Notes: a model not told the origin generated them from the sequence alone. A stretch of DNA of 64,000 bases from Ichthyophthirius multifiliis (GCF_000220395.1 NW_004086177.1:62001-126000), one strand, 5' to 3'; shown: positions 22,686 through 35,608, counted from the first letter of the stretch. A program made the numbers and translations.

Positions 22686-25417
22686 ATGATAAATCCGTTA
22701 CTTGAGAAGAGAAGACTTCCTTAAAATTCAAAATCTCGCTTAAATTCTAAACCTCTTTAGAATCCCAATATTCATTAAAATTCGTAAAATATTACATATT
22801 AAGAATTACAAACAATAAACCCGGCAAAAAATTAAAAAATATAAAGTGAATCTAATCAAATAAGACAAATTTAAAATTTTAAGAATCACAATTAGGAAAA
22901 GTATCAAGCTCAAACTCAGAATAATTCAAGTCTAAGTAGCTATATGGAATCCTAATCAAGTGTAAGGTGCTCATTTTATAAAAAAGAATAAAATCTAATA
23001 CATAAGAACTTAGAAATATATAATATATTAACCAACAAGAATAACTGCTTAAGATTTTTAAATGATAAATCTTTATTATTGAATGCTAACTGTGAGAACA
23101 GCCATAACTAATAATACAAAGATAAATTAAAAAATAACTAAAAGATTTCAAGTAATAAAGTTTTCTATTTATTATTGAGACTTTATTAATGCATAACAAG
23201 CTAAAGACTAAGAGAAAAAATCAGTGTTATTCAACCTTTCTATCCTTTTCATAAATTTAAAGTTATGTGGGATGTCTTAAACTTAATTGCAAATGTTTAT
23301 TTCTTTATTTTTATTCCTTTAAAAATAACTTATAATCTAAAAATGCACCAGAATTAATATTCTATTATATTTTCGTTAATTTTAGCTACAGATATTTTTA
23401 TCAATTTCAATACTTCTTATTATTCCAAAGGTTTATTGATTACAGATAGAACATAAATATGCTATAAATACTTCAAAAAGCGTTTTTTTTTGGATTTGAT
23501 TGCAATTATTCCCCTTTTTACAACTGATGAATTCCGCATAGCTCCTTATTCAGAAGATTAATTAGATAATTAAAATATATCAGAATCTTAAAGTATATTT
23601 TATTTACTTTTTTTTATCCGCCTTCCTTTTTTATCAGACCTAAAAAAGCGTTTAGAATAAAAGCTTTTTTTTTAAAGAAAAATGATGTATATAATATCTT
23701 TAACTGACCTTTTGACTACTGTACTTTTTTTGGCACATATATTCACTTGCATACAAGTAAAGATTGCCTTAGTAAGGTAAGGAGAAGGAGACCCTAATAC
23801 TTGGATTAATTAACTTTTTCCAGGAATAACAAATATTTACAAATAATATTTATATGCTTATTATTTTGTTACCATGACTATGACTACTGTAGGATATGGA
23901 GATGTTCATCCTTACAATGATCTCGAATATTTTACTACTATATGTATGATGTATGTTAGTTCTGGAATATTTGCATATACTGTTGGATAAATAAGTAATA
24001 TCGAATAGGCTTTTTAATAAGAAAATAAAAAGAAAAAAAATATGCTTATCATAGCTACTAATTATATGGATAAGTTACATATTAAAAATGATCTTTAAAA
24101 CTAAATTAGGGAATATCTTTAATATTATATTTTTGAGACTACAAATAATGCCTCAGAAGATGAATATAAATTTCTTTAAATGTTATCAGAGCCACTAAAA
24201 TAATAACTTATGTTAGAAAATTTCAAAATAGTTCTTAAAGATTCTCCAATTTTTTGTAAAAATTTTTCAAATTCGACTATATAAAAAATTCGCCCAATTA
24301 TAAGAGAAGTTAAATGTACACCTGATGATATCATTTTTAATAAAGGAGATATGGATGATTGCTCTATTTATTTTATTTAAAGCGGAAACATCTAAATTTG
24401 CTATGGTACTAAAAATTAATTAGACTAATTCGATTCGCGTGAAATAATTTCTAATGGATAAAACTTTGGTGAGTTAAGTTTCTTCTCTAATAAAGAAAGA
24501 GATTTTAATGCAAAAAGCCTAGATTTTTCTACACTTTTTGCAATTAAAAGAGAAGATTTCATTAATATAATTAAAGAAAATGAATAAGATTTTGAAAGGT
24601 TTTGCCAAATAAAAGACAATATAATTTTTTACTAAAATGTTTAAGAGTTAGGAATAACATGCCCTTTATGTAAAAGTAACAATCATTATCTAAACAAATG
24701 CGATAAAATGCATTATATACCAGAAGCTTTAAAAGTAATTTATTTATAATTATATATATATAATTATTAATAATAAAGTTAACAAATAAGGAAATAATAA
24801 ATGAATAAAAAATAATAAATCCAAAAATAAGATACTAACGTTAAAATAAAAGCAAAAAAAGATTTTAAACATTAAAAAATAATTCTATCGTTTAAAAATA
24901 ACAAAAAACTTTTTAGGAAAATAATATAGAATTTTTAGATTTAAATGGTTATAATTATTTATATTAGGATTTCGATATTACTGAATTTAATTTTTGCCAT
25001 TAAAATGATGATAATTTAAATGAAGATATTTAAAATATGGCTTAGTCAGAAGATAAATAGGTTAGTTTTACAAAACTTCATTAAAAAATTGACAATTATA
25101 AATAATAATTTGATTGCAAAAATCAATTTGTTAATTATTTATTTGATGAAGTCGAATTTTTCTTAATGAAAAGCAAAAAAGAATTAAAAATAAATGATTT
25201 TGAATAAATTAAACGCTTTAAACGTTATTTCATTCATAATAACATAGATTAAGTACTAAGAATTTTCTAAATTTATCTTGCTTCACATTTTTTATCATAA
25301 AAAAATTTTCCTTCGATATTGACTTTGAGAAGAAATAAATCTACTTTGTAATTGATTGAATAAAAGAAATAAACCAAGATAGGCGAAGGATCTTTATCTT
25401 ATAGAGAAAAAAAATGA
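22686..25417 (+). CDS. Voltage-gated/CNBD-type potassium channel
   Basis: Exons 22686-24734 and 24779-25417, one 44-bp intron, 895 residues. A long hydrophilic Asn/Gln/Ser-rich N-terminus (about 1-190) ends in VIQPFYPFHKFKVMWD, the typical lead into S1 of EAG/CNG-like channels. S1-S6 follow; S4 is weakly charged (FIRLPFLSDLKKR). The pore helix and filter read YYFVTMTMTTVGYGD (about residue 401), so it conducts K+. A C-linker leads to a cyclic-nucleotide-binding fold (about 540-640) with FGELSFF. The position of the usual cNMP-contacting Arg (R-T/S-A) appears to be F-N-A. A Cys/His-rich patch follows (CPLCKSNNHYLNKCDKMH), as in several ciliate channels, then about 210 residues without a known domain. 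It acts at the plasma or ciliary membrane. Confidence 0.93.
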
Positions 25418-27161
25418 AAATTTATCGAATTTAAATATTTTTATTTAATTTATTAATTTATAGATAAGAAAAAAATATATATATATATATATATTTAATT
25501 TTAATATCTTTTAATTATTTTTTTAAAACATATTGTACTATTAATTTTATTTTTATTATTTTTATGTTACTATTAATTTAATTATTATAATTTATAAACT
25601 ATTTTTTTTCAATATTTTATTCAATTTCTTATGAGTTTCAAAAGTTCAATTTAATTTTTTTTTATTTCTTTACTTTTTTATTAAATATTTATTTAATTCC
25701 TGTATTGAAACTTGATTTTGTAAATACTTTTATAGATATCCATATTTTATTTATTCTTAAATTTTTTACCCGTATTTATCAAATTTAAATAAATTTGATT
25801 AAAATAATCTTAGATTATTATTATTATGAAATTAAATTTATTTCTGTTTAAAAATGCAGTTTTAATATTTTTTCTATTTATTATTCAATTATCAATTTTT
25901 TTTTTTTTTAATTTTTTTTTATTTTTTCCAATAAGTTTTTTATTTATTTTTCTTTAATTTTATTTCTATAAAAGACTTCTTTCTTTTTTCATAAATTTAT
26001 ATTTTTACTTTCAAATCTTATATTTAAGCTTAATTTTCTTTGGAACTTTCATTTTTATTTTTTTTATTCAAAAATTGTATTCGTTATATTTCTATTTGCT
26101 AATTAATTATTTAAATAAAATGTTAATATCTGCTTATTTTAAATATATAATTTATTCCTATTAATTACTTGTTGATATATTTTTTTATGATTCTTCCTTT
26201 AAATTTTTGAATATAATTTCTTTTTCTTTAAATCTATTTTATTTTCAAAATAATTTTTAAGTCTTTTTTTTACAAAATTATTTATTCTAGTTTTTAAATG
26301 TATTAAATAATATTTTTAGAGATTTTATATTTTTCTTCATTTTATTAAATAACTTTATTTTAAATATAATAATTTTATAATAAATTATTGTATTTACTTA
26401 AAATTCAAATAAATACTTTAATTTTAAGCTTGTAATTATCGTTATTATTTGGAGTTTGTTTAAAATTATATTATATATTTTAATTTTAATACTCAAAAAT
26501 AATATTTTTAGATTTAGCTCGGATTTATTAGAATGCTTTATATTTTAAATTTAAAACAGTAGAAGAGTTTATTGTTTAATTTATTTTACTTTTAATATTT
26601 TAATAAACAATAGAAAGAAATTATGAAATAATATTCAATTTGTAAATATATTTTAATTAATTTGTAAAGTTAAATATTATTATTATTATATAAACAAATA
26701 AAAATAATATATGAAATTGAAATGCTTATGCTTATAGTTTAGTTAAATATATTAAATTATAAATAATTTATTTAGAATATATAATAAACTTAAAAAAAAC
26801 AATTTATTTAAAATTTAAAAAATATTGATATAATAATTATTACATTTATTATATAATATTTAATTAATTATTTTTATAATTATAATTTTATATATAATTT
26901 GATATTTATTATTAATAGTTTAATATTAAAATATATAAATATTTTTTTAAAAAAGTTAAAGCTTGATATTTTAAAGACCTAGATATAAGTTGTAAAAAGG
27001 ATTAAAAATAATTAATGTATAAAAATATATTTAAATAAAAAGGAAAAAATACAACAAATAATCTCATTAATATGTATTTCTTTATTAAATACAAATAAAT
27101 TTAAAGTTAAAACACTAAACTTATATTATTATTTGATAATAAACTTGATAAAATATTTTTT
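25418..27161. other. AT-rich spacer between convergent genes
   Basis: 1.7 kb lying 3' of both the K+ channel and uS9, so mostly terminator and untranslated sequence. No gene or RNA seen. Confidence 0.6.
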
Positions 27162-27646
27162 TCATCTATAGGCTTTTTACATTTTTGATCTTGCACCTCT
27201 ACCGCCGCATTTTTTTGCTTCCATTCTTCTTGGATCAGCAACTAATAGAGATCTATCGTATTACATTAATTATTCCTTAATTTCTCTTTTAGAGTTTTCG
27301 TCTACATATCTTTTTATCATATATAAATTTAAAAAATATTTATATTTTTGTACTTTTAGTGATAAGCAACAACACCTTTCGATAATGCTTATCTAATAGC
27401 ATAAATTTAAGATGTATATCCTGATCCTCTCACTCTAATTCTAATGTCAAGTTTAGCGAATCTTTATGATCCAAGTAAAAGAAGAGGTTCCCAAATTTTA
27501 GATTATAATAGTTAAGGATTTACCAAATCTACTGGGGAACCATTTACTTTAAGTAAACCTTTACCAGGTCTAACAGATGCAACAGCAACTGCATTTTTTT
27601 TTCTTCCAAACGTTTATACTAATTAAGGTTTTTATTATGTACTCAT
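27162..27646 (-). CDS. RPS16: 40S ribosomal protein S16 (uS9)
   Basis: Two exons (27646-27354, 27309-27162) with a 44-bp intron give 146 residues, the usual eukaryotic length. Full-length match: QTFGRKKNAVAVASVRPGKG, VNGSPVDL, SKIWEPLLLLG, DIRIRVRGSGYTSQIYAIRQ, ALSKGVVAYHQKYVDENSKRE, YDRSLLVADPRRMEAKKCGG and the C-terminal RGARSKMQKAYR with TGA directly after. The Arg tail reaches toward the P-site tRNA in the small subunit. The intron falls in the Lys codon of HQKYVDE. Confidence 0.97.
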
Positions 27647-28727
27647 TTTTTTTTTAATATTTTTTTTTTTTAATAAAATATTATAAATGAAATTTTTTTT
27701 GATTTTACTATTATTTTGTACTTTTTTTTTTTATTTTTATTTATTATTTTAATTCAAAAAAAAAACTTTTTATAATAAATATTTATTCAAAAAAAAATTA
27801 TGTTTTTATAAAAAAAATCTAAATAAAATATATTATATTATAATTTATTTTATTTTTTAAAAAAAATTCATTTTAAATAAAAAAATATAATATATTTTAA
27901 TTTATTTTATAAATATATGTATATATTTAATTAATTTATACTTTGAAAAGAAAAAAAAAAAATACATTACATATTATTAATAAAAAATTAGATATTAAAA
28001 TTAATTTATATAAATTAAAAAAAAAAATATATAATTTTTTTTTATTTATAGATATTTTCTTAAAAAAAAAAAAAGTAAACTAAGTAAAAAAAAAAAATAA
28101 GAAATTTAAAATTAGCAAAGGGTAAAAGAGAAATTGTGTAATAGTTTAAGGTTTTATAAAACTCTCAATTTTTGTTTATTTTTGGCGGTTTTATGATAAT
28201 TTGAAAAATAACATTTATTTAATATTCGAAAAATAAAAATGTAAAAAAATAATTTATTATTAATTTTATTTTTAAAAAAAAAATTATAAAAAATTGAAAA
28301 TTGAAATTTAAATTTTTTTTTTTATTTAAAAAATTTACAAAAAGTAAAAAAGAAAAAAAAAACAAAAAAATAAAAAATAGATTAAAAAAATGTAAGAATC
28401 TATTTAAGATTCATAAAATGAAATCAAATATTAAGAAAATAAAACTGAATATTAACCTATTTTGCCTTAAAAAAGTCAATTTTAATAAATTTTTGAATAA
28501 ACTTTAAATAATTAAGGTAAAAAAATAAAAGTTCATAATAATTAAAAAAAAAAAATTAAAAAAATATTAAAAAAATATAAAAATTTCCTTTTATTAAATA
28601 AAAAAAAGAAAAAAATAAAAAATAATTTTTTTATTTTGATTTTCATAAAAAATAAAATAATTTTTTTTTAGAAAAACTAATATAAGAATCCGAAATTTTT
28701 ACCCATTAAAAATTAAAAGTTGAAATA
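27647..28727. other. AT-rich spacer, divergent promoters
   Basis: Separates uS9 (-) and the zinc-finger gene (+). A slightly G-richer patch at 28118-28195 (GGGTAAAAGAGAAATTGTG and TTTGGCGGTTTTATG) could be 5' sequence or a small RNA; I found no known fold. The 28301 frame is poly-K/N/F. Confidence 0.5.
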
Positions 28728-29446
28728 ATGCCAACCTTTTAAATAGAATAGGTGAGTGAATAAAAATAAAAAAGCAAATAAAAAATAAAAAATGAATCAG
28801 AGTTATCCAGCAAAAGACTTAAATTAAAGGATAATTAAAATTTGTAATAAATAGAAGACGATTGCTATTTTACAAGTGAATCCAAGGAAAGGTTAAATAA
28901 TGAAAAAAACTCAGATAATTATTTATTTAATCTACATGACTCAATAGAAGATATTAAGAATAAAGTTTAAAATTTTATCGAAATAACAACTAAATAGGCT
29001 AAGGATAATAAAACTAAAAAAGTAGACAAATCATCAAATTTAATTTATTTTACTTGCGCTATATGTGATAAGCCATATGAAAAAAGAGGTTTCATGCGGC
29101 ATGTAAGAGAAGTTCATTCTAAAGAGTTCCTTAAAAACAATCAAAAAGCTCAAGAATGTCCTTTATGTTATAAGGTTTTAACTTCTAAAAACTATCTTAT
29201 TAGTCATTTGATTAGTTGTAAGGAAAAGTTTATTAAAAATAAAATTAGTATTAAGAGAAAATCATGATTAAACAAAAATTAATAAAAGAAAAAAAATGTA
29301 TTTAAAATGGATTACTTAAAAGCTATTATACTTATTTTACCAAATCTCCTGGACTAAATGCTAATGACTTGATTAAATTTTAATAAACTAAAGAAAATAA
29401 TCAAAATCTTAATAATATATAGTAATCTAATGAAATTTAAGAATGA
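28728..29446 (+). CDS. C2H2 zinc-finger protein
   Basis: Two exons (28728-29247, 29289-29446) give 225 residues. The N-terminal 100 residues are Lys/Gln/Asn-rich. Finger 1 is CAICDKPYEKRGFMRHVREVH (C-x2-C, H-x4-H; about residues 106-126 of the product). Finger 2 is a C2HC variant: C-P-L-C followed by SHLISC. The tail reads NGLLKSYYTYFTKSPGLN and is Asn/Gln-rich. Without splicing, the first frame would stop at TGA 29265-29267, overlapping an ATG; a GTATTAAGAG...AAAAG intron (29248-29288, 41 bp) restores one frame and is preferred. Probably nuclear, binding DNA or RNA; the target is unknown. Confidence 0.8.
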
Positions 29447-30155
29447 ATTGAATTATTCGATATTTAAAATTTATTTAAAAATTATTCTTATTCCTGCTCA
29501 AATTATTTATTTGTATTAGTTTTAAAAAAATAATTATATAAATATATATATATATATATATATCTATATATATATAAAAACTTCTTTAATATAAATATTT
29601 ATTTTATAATAAAAATATATTATTTACTTATTAATTTTAAGCATTTTTTTATAAATTCATTTAATATTATTATAATTATGTTATATTTAAATTTTACTTG
29701 AGTGATTTATATAATAAAGAGAAGAAAACAAACACTTTATCTTATTTGATTTATTGAATAATTAATTGTAAATTTGCAATCAAATGTTTGATAGAAATTT
29801 AAATTTGTAAGCATATTATAAATCATTGACATAATTTATTATCTGATATAATTAAAATATTGCTACAATTGTTTAAAAAACAATATGTAATCTTAAAAAA
29901 ATATAATATAAATAAATAATCTAATAATCTTAAAAAAAAAATTAATTTAATTTAAAAATAATAAAATTATATAAATTAATATATACATAAAAATAATTAA
30001 GATATTATTAATTTTTCATATTTATTGTTAGTTATTTCATATTTACAAATTTATATATTTTTTGTTTATTTTTAAAGCCAAATCAACAACAACAAAAGCA
30101 CAGAATAAAAGAAAGATTTTTTTGTTTTTGATAAAGTTTTTTTTAAAAAAAAACA
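29447..30155. other. AT-rich spacer
   Basis: Contains an AT run at about 29538-29577. No gene seen. Confidence 0.6.
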
Positions 30156-31177
30156 ATGTAAAATAAAACAAAAACAATATAAAAAAGTATATAATTTACA
30201 TTTATAAATTATTATCTTATAAAATATATTAATTCAAAACAAAAAAATTATTATTAATAAATAAAAATAAAAAATGTTAATTTTTATCTTAAAAAATTAT
30301 TTAAAATTTTTCTTTATTTGGAGGAAACAAAATTCTTCAGATTATAAAATTTTTTATAATAAAGAGTATAGTACTTATATTGTTTTTGACACTTTCAATC
30401 TAACTATTTGTTATAATATATTACATATACATCCCAAGTATGCAATAAAATTTGAATTTATAATTTTAAAAAGATAATTAAAATAATTATATAAGTTATT
30501 ATTTCAACAGTGATTACAAATAGTAAATATGTGCAACGCTAAGTCTAAATAAGCTAGAGCAATCTGATTATGATAACGAGTTTGTATTGAAATTTAAAGA
30601 ATATGATATAGATTTGAGGACTTTTTGTGGAATATTTATACCAAGTGCAAATTAAGAATTAATATTTTAAAACGAAATATATCAAATAAATTTAAAATTC
30701 ATATTATTTGATTTAAACTATAAAGTATTTAAGACAGGAATAATTCCCATAGAAACAATTATAATAGATAAAAATGGCCAAAACTTTGTTACAAAAAAAG
30801 TTTTGCACCTAAATTAAAATCAAAGAAAATAAAATAAAATAGAACTTGTCATTCAAAGTTTAGGTTAAAAAATACTTGATTTTTTCGGAATTGATATTAA
30901 TTAATATATTTATGAATTAGATGAAACTCTTTTTGAAAAATTACCTAATACTGTTCTAGATTTACAAGGTTTAATTATTAAAGTGAAAGATGTAGATATT
31001 TATATTCAAAACTCAGTTCTTATGGTTAATCCTGTTCTAACTGGAATTAGATATTATTTATATTATTGGTTCTATTCAACTGGATTGTTTATTATTATTT
31101 TTATAACTTTAAATCTTTTTTCAGTTTATTATTTATACTAAACTTGCTGCTCAAGATAAAAATATAAATAAAATTGA
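30156..31177 (+). CDS. Seipin-like lipid-droplet protein
   Basis: The body is one frame from 30324 to TGA 31175-31177. It opens with a membrane segment (FFIIKSIVLILFLTLSIQLF) and VIIYYIYIPS, then a lumenal beta-rich domain (YQINLKFILFDLNYKVFKTG, IPIETIIID, KIELVIQSLG), an IYIQNSVLMVNPVLTGIRYY block and a second membrane segment (STGLFIIIFITLNLFSVYY). Two membrane anchors around a domain that ends in a conserved L-x-G-x-R-Y is the seipin (BSCL2) layout; seipin organises ER-lipid droplet contacts. The body frame has no ATG upstream; exon 30156-30186 joined over a 137-bp intron supplies one in phase (294 residues), but this first exon is a prediction. The alternative ATG at 30274 would need a frame change. 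Confidence 0.78.
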
Positions 31178-31780
31178 ATATAAAATATAAATATTGTATG
31201 CGTAAAAAATTTTAATCATAAATTTTAAGTTTTTATTTATTATTATTATTAATTGTAATTTTAATTAAATATTTGTATTCAAGAAAATTATATAATTTTT
31301 TGAAATCCCATTTGTAATTATTTTTGCTAATAGAATATTTTTATGAATATAACATAATTTTATTTTTTAAACTTGTTAATTAATTTTTCAAAATTATAAT
31401 AATAAAATATATATTATAACAAACAAATGAAAATCGAATAAATCAATCATTCTATATACTTTTAATTTATAAGACAAACATAAAATTTACATTTTAAAAA
31501 ATAGTCTGGGTTTAAAAAATTTCTTATATAACAATATGTCATTTTAAAGCAATAAAATATATATAATGATATTATTTATAAATATAAATAAATTTAATTC
31601 CATTAATAAATATTAAATAAATAATAAATTAGAAAATAATTTTTTTTATAAATTACATTATATAATTAATTAAATTATATCTAAATATATTAGAGTATAT
31701 AATAATAATAAATATAATATAATAAAATATTTAAAAAAGAATAAAGTATATAAAATTAAAAAAAATAAAAAGAATAAAAA
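31178..31780. other. AT-rich spacer
   Basis: No coding or RNA signal. Confidence 0.6.
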
Positions 31781-32782
31781 ATGTCATTACTTTAAAAAAT
31801 AATCAAGAAAACAAAATAGATATTACAAAGCAAAAAAATGTATGTTCCTTATGCCATTATAGCATTTTTATGTTTAAGAAAAATAAATAAATCCTAAGAA
31901 TATCAAAATGTAAAATTAAGTTATTTCTTATTAGCATTATCTTAAAATCTGGTTTAAGAAGTAAAAAATAAATATATATTTTAAATCGAGTAAAAAAAAA
32001 AGATTATTATAAGTGGATCTACATTATTATTTAAATCTGCAGGAACTAAAGATTATTATTAAACATATTCATCAGTTTTATCTAAAGATTAATTATATAC
32101 ACTTTTAAAGTTAAAAAAAACTATTATAAAAATTATATCCTATTTAAAAAAAGAGATAAACCAGATATAGTATTTTCTTGTGTAGATGATTAAAACAAAG
32201 ACATAACATTTTCTTAAAAATTAGTAATATTAGGGCTAAGTGCATATTTATCATATCAAATAACTTAAAAGTAAAATTAAAAATAAAATATAAAAAAAAT
32301 AAAAAATAAAAAAGGCTTTTATAAACATAATAAATATAACCAATCGATGATGAATACAGAAGTAAAGTAAAATTTAGCGACATTTATGGTCTAGATAAAC
32401 CAAAATAGCAATTACAAGAAATCATTGATTACTTATAAAATCCCTGGAAATATAAAAAAGTAGGAGCAAGATTAAGAAAAGGAGTTTTAATATATGGACC
32501 TCCAGGGACTGGAAAAACAATGTTAGCAAAAGCAACTGCTGGAGAATCAAAATCTTATTTTATTCATACTACAGCAAGCGAGTTTGTAGAAATGTATGTT
32601 GGTGTAGGAGCAAAAAAAGTAAGGGAATTATTTTCTTAAGCAAAAAAGTATTAACCTTGTATAATTTTTATCGATGAAATAGATGGAATAGGCCAAAGAA
32701 AAAAATAAAAAAATTCTGATTAGGAATCAGGGGATATGGAAAGGACAACAACATTAAACTAAGTGAATAATATATTTATATA

Positions 32783-32839
<57 letters not shown>

Positions 32840-33292
32840 CAAAAAAAAAGTTATTGACTGAGATGGATGGTTTTTAAGAAATGACTAATGTTGTCGTTAT
32901 TGCAGCCACTAATAGAGTTAATTTTATTGATGAAGCTTTATTAAGATCGGGGAGATTTGACTCTAAAATAGCTGTTCATTTGCCTAATTTTGAAGAAAAG
33001 AAAGGAATTTTAAACATTCATTTAATAAAAGTAATTTTTATATTTTAAAATAAATTTTACCTACTTATTAATATTTAAGAAATCTCATAATGTTAGTGAT
33101 GCTGCTTTAGAAGAAATAGCTAAAAGTGCTTTAAATTTAAGTGGGGCTGATTTAGAAAATGTTATAAATGAAAGTGCATATTGCTGTATTCATCATGATA
33201 GGTAAGTTATAACTGACGATGATATTAGAGAGGCTTTCAATAAGATTTATAATGAAAAATTCAGCCAAGTCAATTAATTGAATATTTATTGA
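31781..33292 (+). CDS. FtsH/YME1-like AAA ATPase lacking the M41 peptidase
   Basis: Four exons (31781-32270, 32315-32761, 32851-33030, 33080-33292). The N-terminal part has short hydrophobic segments ([24 protein letters not shown]), suggesting a membrane anchor. The AAA module is complete: [18 protein letters not shown], Walker [14 protein letters not shown], pore loop [15 protein letters not shown], Walker [20 protein letters not shown], sensor [18 protein letters not shown] with the arginine finger, and the lid [18 protein letters not shown] follows about 30 residues later ([13 protein letters not shown]), so the zinc-protease half with HExxH is absent. The N-terminal frame needs one extra A in the A8 run at 32113-32120 to reach the phase of exon 2; this is probably a sequence error. 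It may act as an unfoldase or as a partner of a complete protease in mitochondria. Confidence 0.85.
32786..32838. repeat. (AT)n tract inside an intron
   Basis: Fills most of the 89-bp intron 32762-32850 of the AAA gene. Confidence 0.9.
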
Positions 33293-33723
33293 GTAAATAT
33301 ATATTAGTAAATTAATTTTTTATAATAAATTAAATATATTTTATATTTATTTTTAAACTTTTATTATTATTAGAAATTTAATTAAAAATTAATTTATTTG
33401 ATTTTAAATAAATATTTATATAATTATAATAATAAAATAAAAATATATAATATCTTATAATAGTTATAAATTTATAATAATATTTATAAATTTGTATAAT
33501 AATATTAAGTTATTTTTTTTTTTAAATAATAAAATGAAAATAATATAATAAATAGAAATTAAAAGATAATATGGTATTTAAAATATTTTTTATTAAATAT
33601 ATTAAAAATATAAAATTAAAAAAAATATATAATAATAAATATAATATTTTTTAAAAATATACAATTATATTTTAATTAATATAAAAATATGAAATTATGT
33701 TTTATTTTTATACAAATTTATTC

Positions 33724-33755
<32 letters not shown>

Positions 33756-33762
33756 TATATAA

Positions 33763-33795
<33 letters not shown>

Positions 33796-33996
33796 ATTAT
33801 AATTATATATATCAATATAATATATAATATTTTTATACAAAATTTACTAAATTTTTTTTTTTGTTTATATCAAATATTTTAATGTACATAATATATTATC
33901 TTTATTATATTTTTGTTTGATTTTTTACTTAATAATGACTTAGCTTTCGTTTAAATTTTCATTAAATATTTTAAGTTTATATTTGTATATATAAAT
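33293..33996. other. AT-rich spacer with (TTAT)n
   Basis: Includes a TTAT array at 33725-33757 and AT runs at 33765-33800. No gene. Confidence 0.65.
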
Positions 33997-35608
33997 ATGG
34001 GAAATTGCAATAATCCTACAGATTAAAAAGATATATCAAGTTAATAAAATAAAATTTATATTTTAATATACATAAATTTTATATAAAGTATAATCTGTTC
34101 ACAATTATTATTTTCATTATGTCATTGGACGAGGAGGATTTGGAAAAGTATTTTAATTATAAAAATTGATTTGTATAAAAATATAAAATAGGTATGGAAG
34201 GTTGAAAGTAAAAAAAGTAAATAATATTATGCATTAAAAGAAATGTCAAAAGCAAAGTAAATTATTAAAAATTAATATTAATAAAAATATAATTTTTATA
34301 TTAATAGAATTATTACAAAAAGAAGTGTTTAATCTGTTATGAATGAGAAGTAATTACTTTCTTCTTTAAGGCATGAGTACTAAAATAAAGCAAATAGAAT
34401 TATTATTTTTTTTGATATTATTAAAAATATTATTAAGTTTTATTATTAATATGGTCGTAGCTTTTTAAGATAGATATAATTTATATTTAGTAATGGATTT
34501 ATTAACTGGAGGTGATTTAAGGTATCATATATCAAGAAAAAGAAAATTTAATGAAACTTAAACTAGTAAAATAAAATATTAAAATAATATATATATTTTC
34601 TTAAATAAATTAAATTAATAGAATTTTTTTCTGCTTGTATAATTATTGGATTAGAATATCTTCATTAAAACGGAATTATACATAGAGATATAAAACCTGA
34701 AAACCTAGTATTTGATAGCCGTGGTATATAAATATATATGTACATATATTAGTAAAATAAAAATGAGGATATATCAGAATAACAGATTTGGGCATAGCAA
34801 GAATATGGAAACCTGATAATAATAGTGACACATCAGGAACTCCAGGATATATGGGTATATAACTTGATATAAGCAAATTTATAAATTAATAATAAACAAA
34901 GCTCCTGAAGTAATGTGTAGATAAAACCATGGTGTTGCAGTTGATTATTATGCATTAGGAGTTATCGTATATGAATGCATGATTGGAAGAAGGCCTTATG
35001 TAGGCAAGACAAGATAAGAAATAAGAGATTAAATATTAGCGAAATAAATATAAATTAAAAAAAATGAAGTTCCTGATAAATGGTCTATAGAAGCTGCAGA
35101 TTTTGCAAATAGAGTATTTATATAAAACTTTATTTTTATTTTTTTAAAAAATAGTTAATTTAAAGAAAACCAGCAAACAGATTAGGCTTAAATGGTCCTG
35201 AAGAAGTAAAAAATCATGCATGGTTCAAAAATTTTCCATGGGATTAATTAGTAGCTAAATTTTACGAATCTCCTTATATCCCTAATGTAAAATAAAATGA
35301 ATAGTATAAAATAATTTAAAAAAAGGCTAATGAAGATAATTTTCATTCTAACATTGATAGAAAAGATAGTGATTAAGAACTTGATTAGCAAAATGAATTA
35401 ATGCTTAGAAGACATTCCATTTAAAGTATTTTTTTAAAATTTAATAAAAAAAATAAAAAATAAAGGCATGTTTGATGATTATTAATATGATAGTGCTAAA
35501 ATTAATCATAATAATGCTATAAATATAAATATGATAAATAATTCTACTAATGTTAGTAATCGATTTAATAGTGCAAGATTTCAAAGATCTTAAATAACTC
35601 CAAATTGA
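33997..35608 (+). CDS. Ser/Thr protein kinase, STK32/AGC-like, N-myristoylation motif
   Basis: Ten exons and nine introns of 40-61 bp, all in phase, give 392 residues: 33997-34039, 34089-34147, 34192-34256, 34308-34376, 34438-34565, 34622-34723, 34768-34854, 34902-35113, 35155-35425, 35466-35608. MGNCNN at the start fits myristoylation of Gly2 with a Cys for palmitoylation, implying membrane attachment. Kinase motifs: VIGRGGFGKVWKV, YYALKEMSK (ATP Lys), MNEKQLLSSLRH, LYLVMDLLTGGDLRYHI, IIHRDIKPENLVFD, ITDLGIARIW (DLG, not DFG), SGTPGYMAPEVM, VDYYALGVIVYECMIGRRPY and RKPANRLG. The lack of an activation-loop phosphosite motif and the order of motifs recall STK32/YANK kinases. An Asn-rich tail of about 100 residues follows. 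Confidence 0.93.

Noticed and set aside
24425-24619. Minus-strand 64-codon frame
   Set aside because: Antisense of the K+ channel CNBD region.
28118-28195. Possible small RNA gene
   Set aside because: Slightly G-richer, but no cloverleaf, snRNA core or telomerase-type template could be recognised.
34676-34876. Minus-strand 66-codon frame
   Set aside because: Antisense of kinase exons 6 and 7 with their intron.
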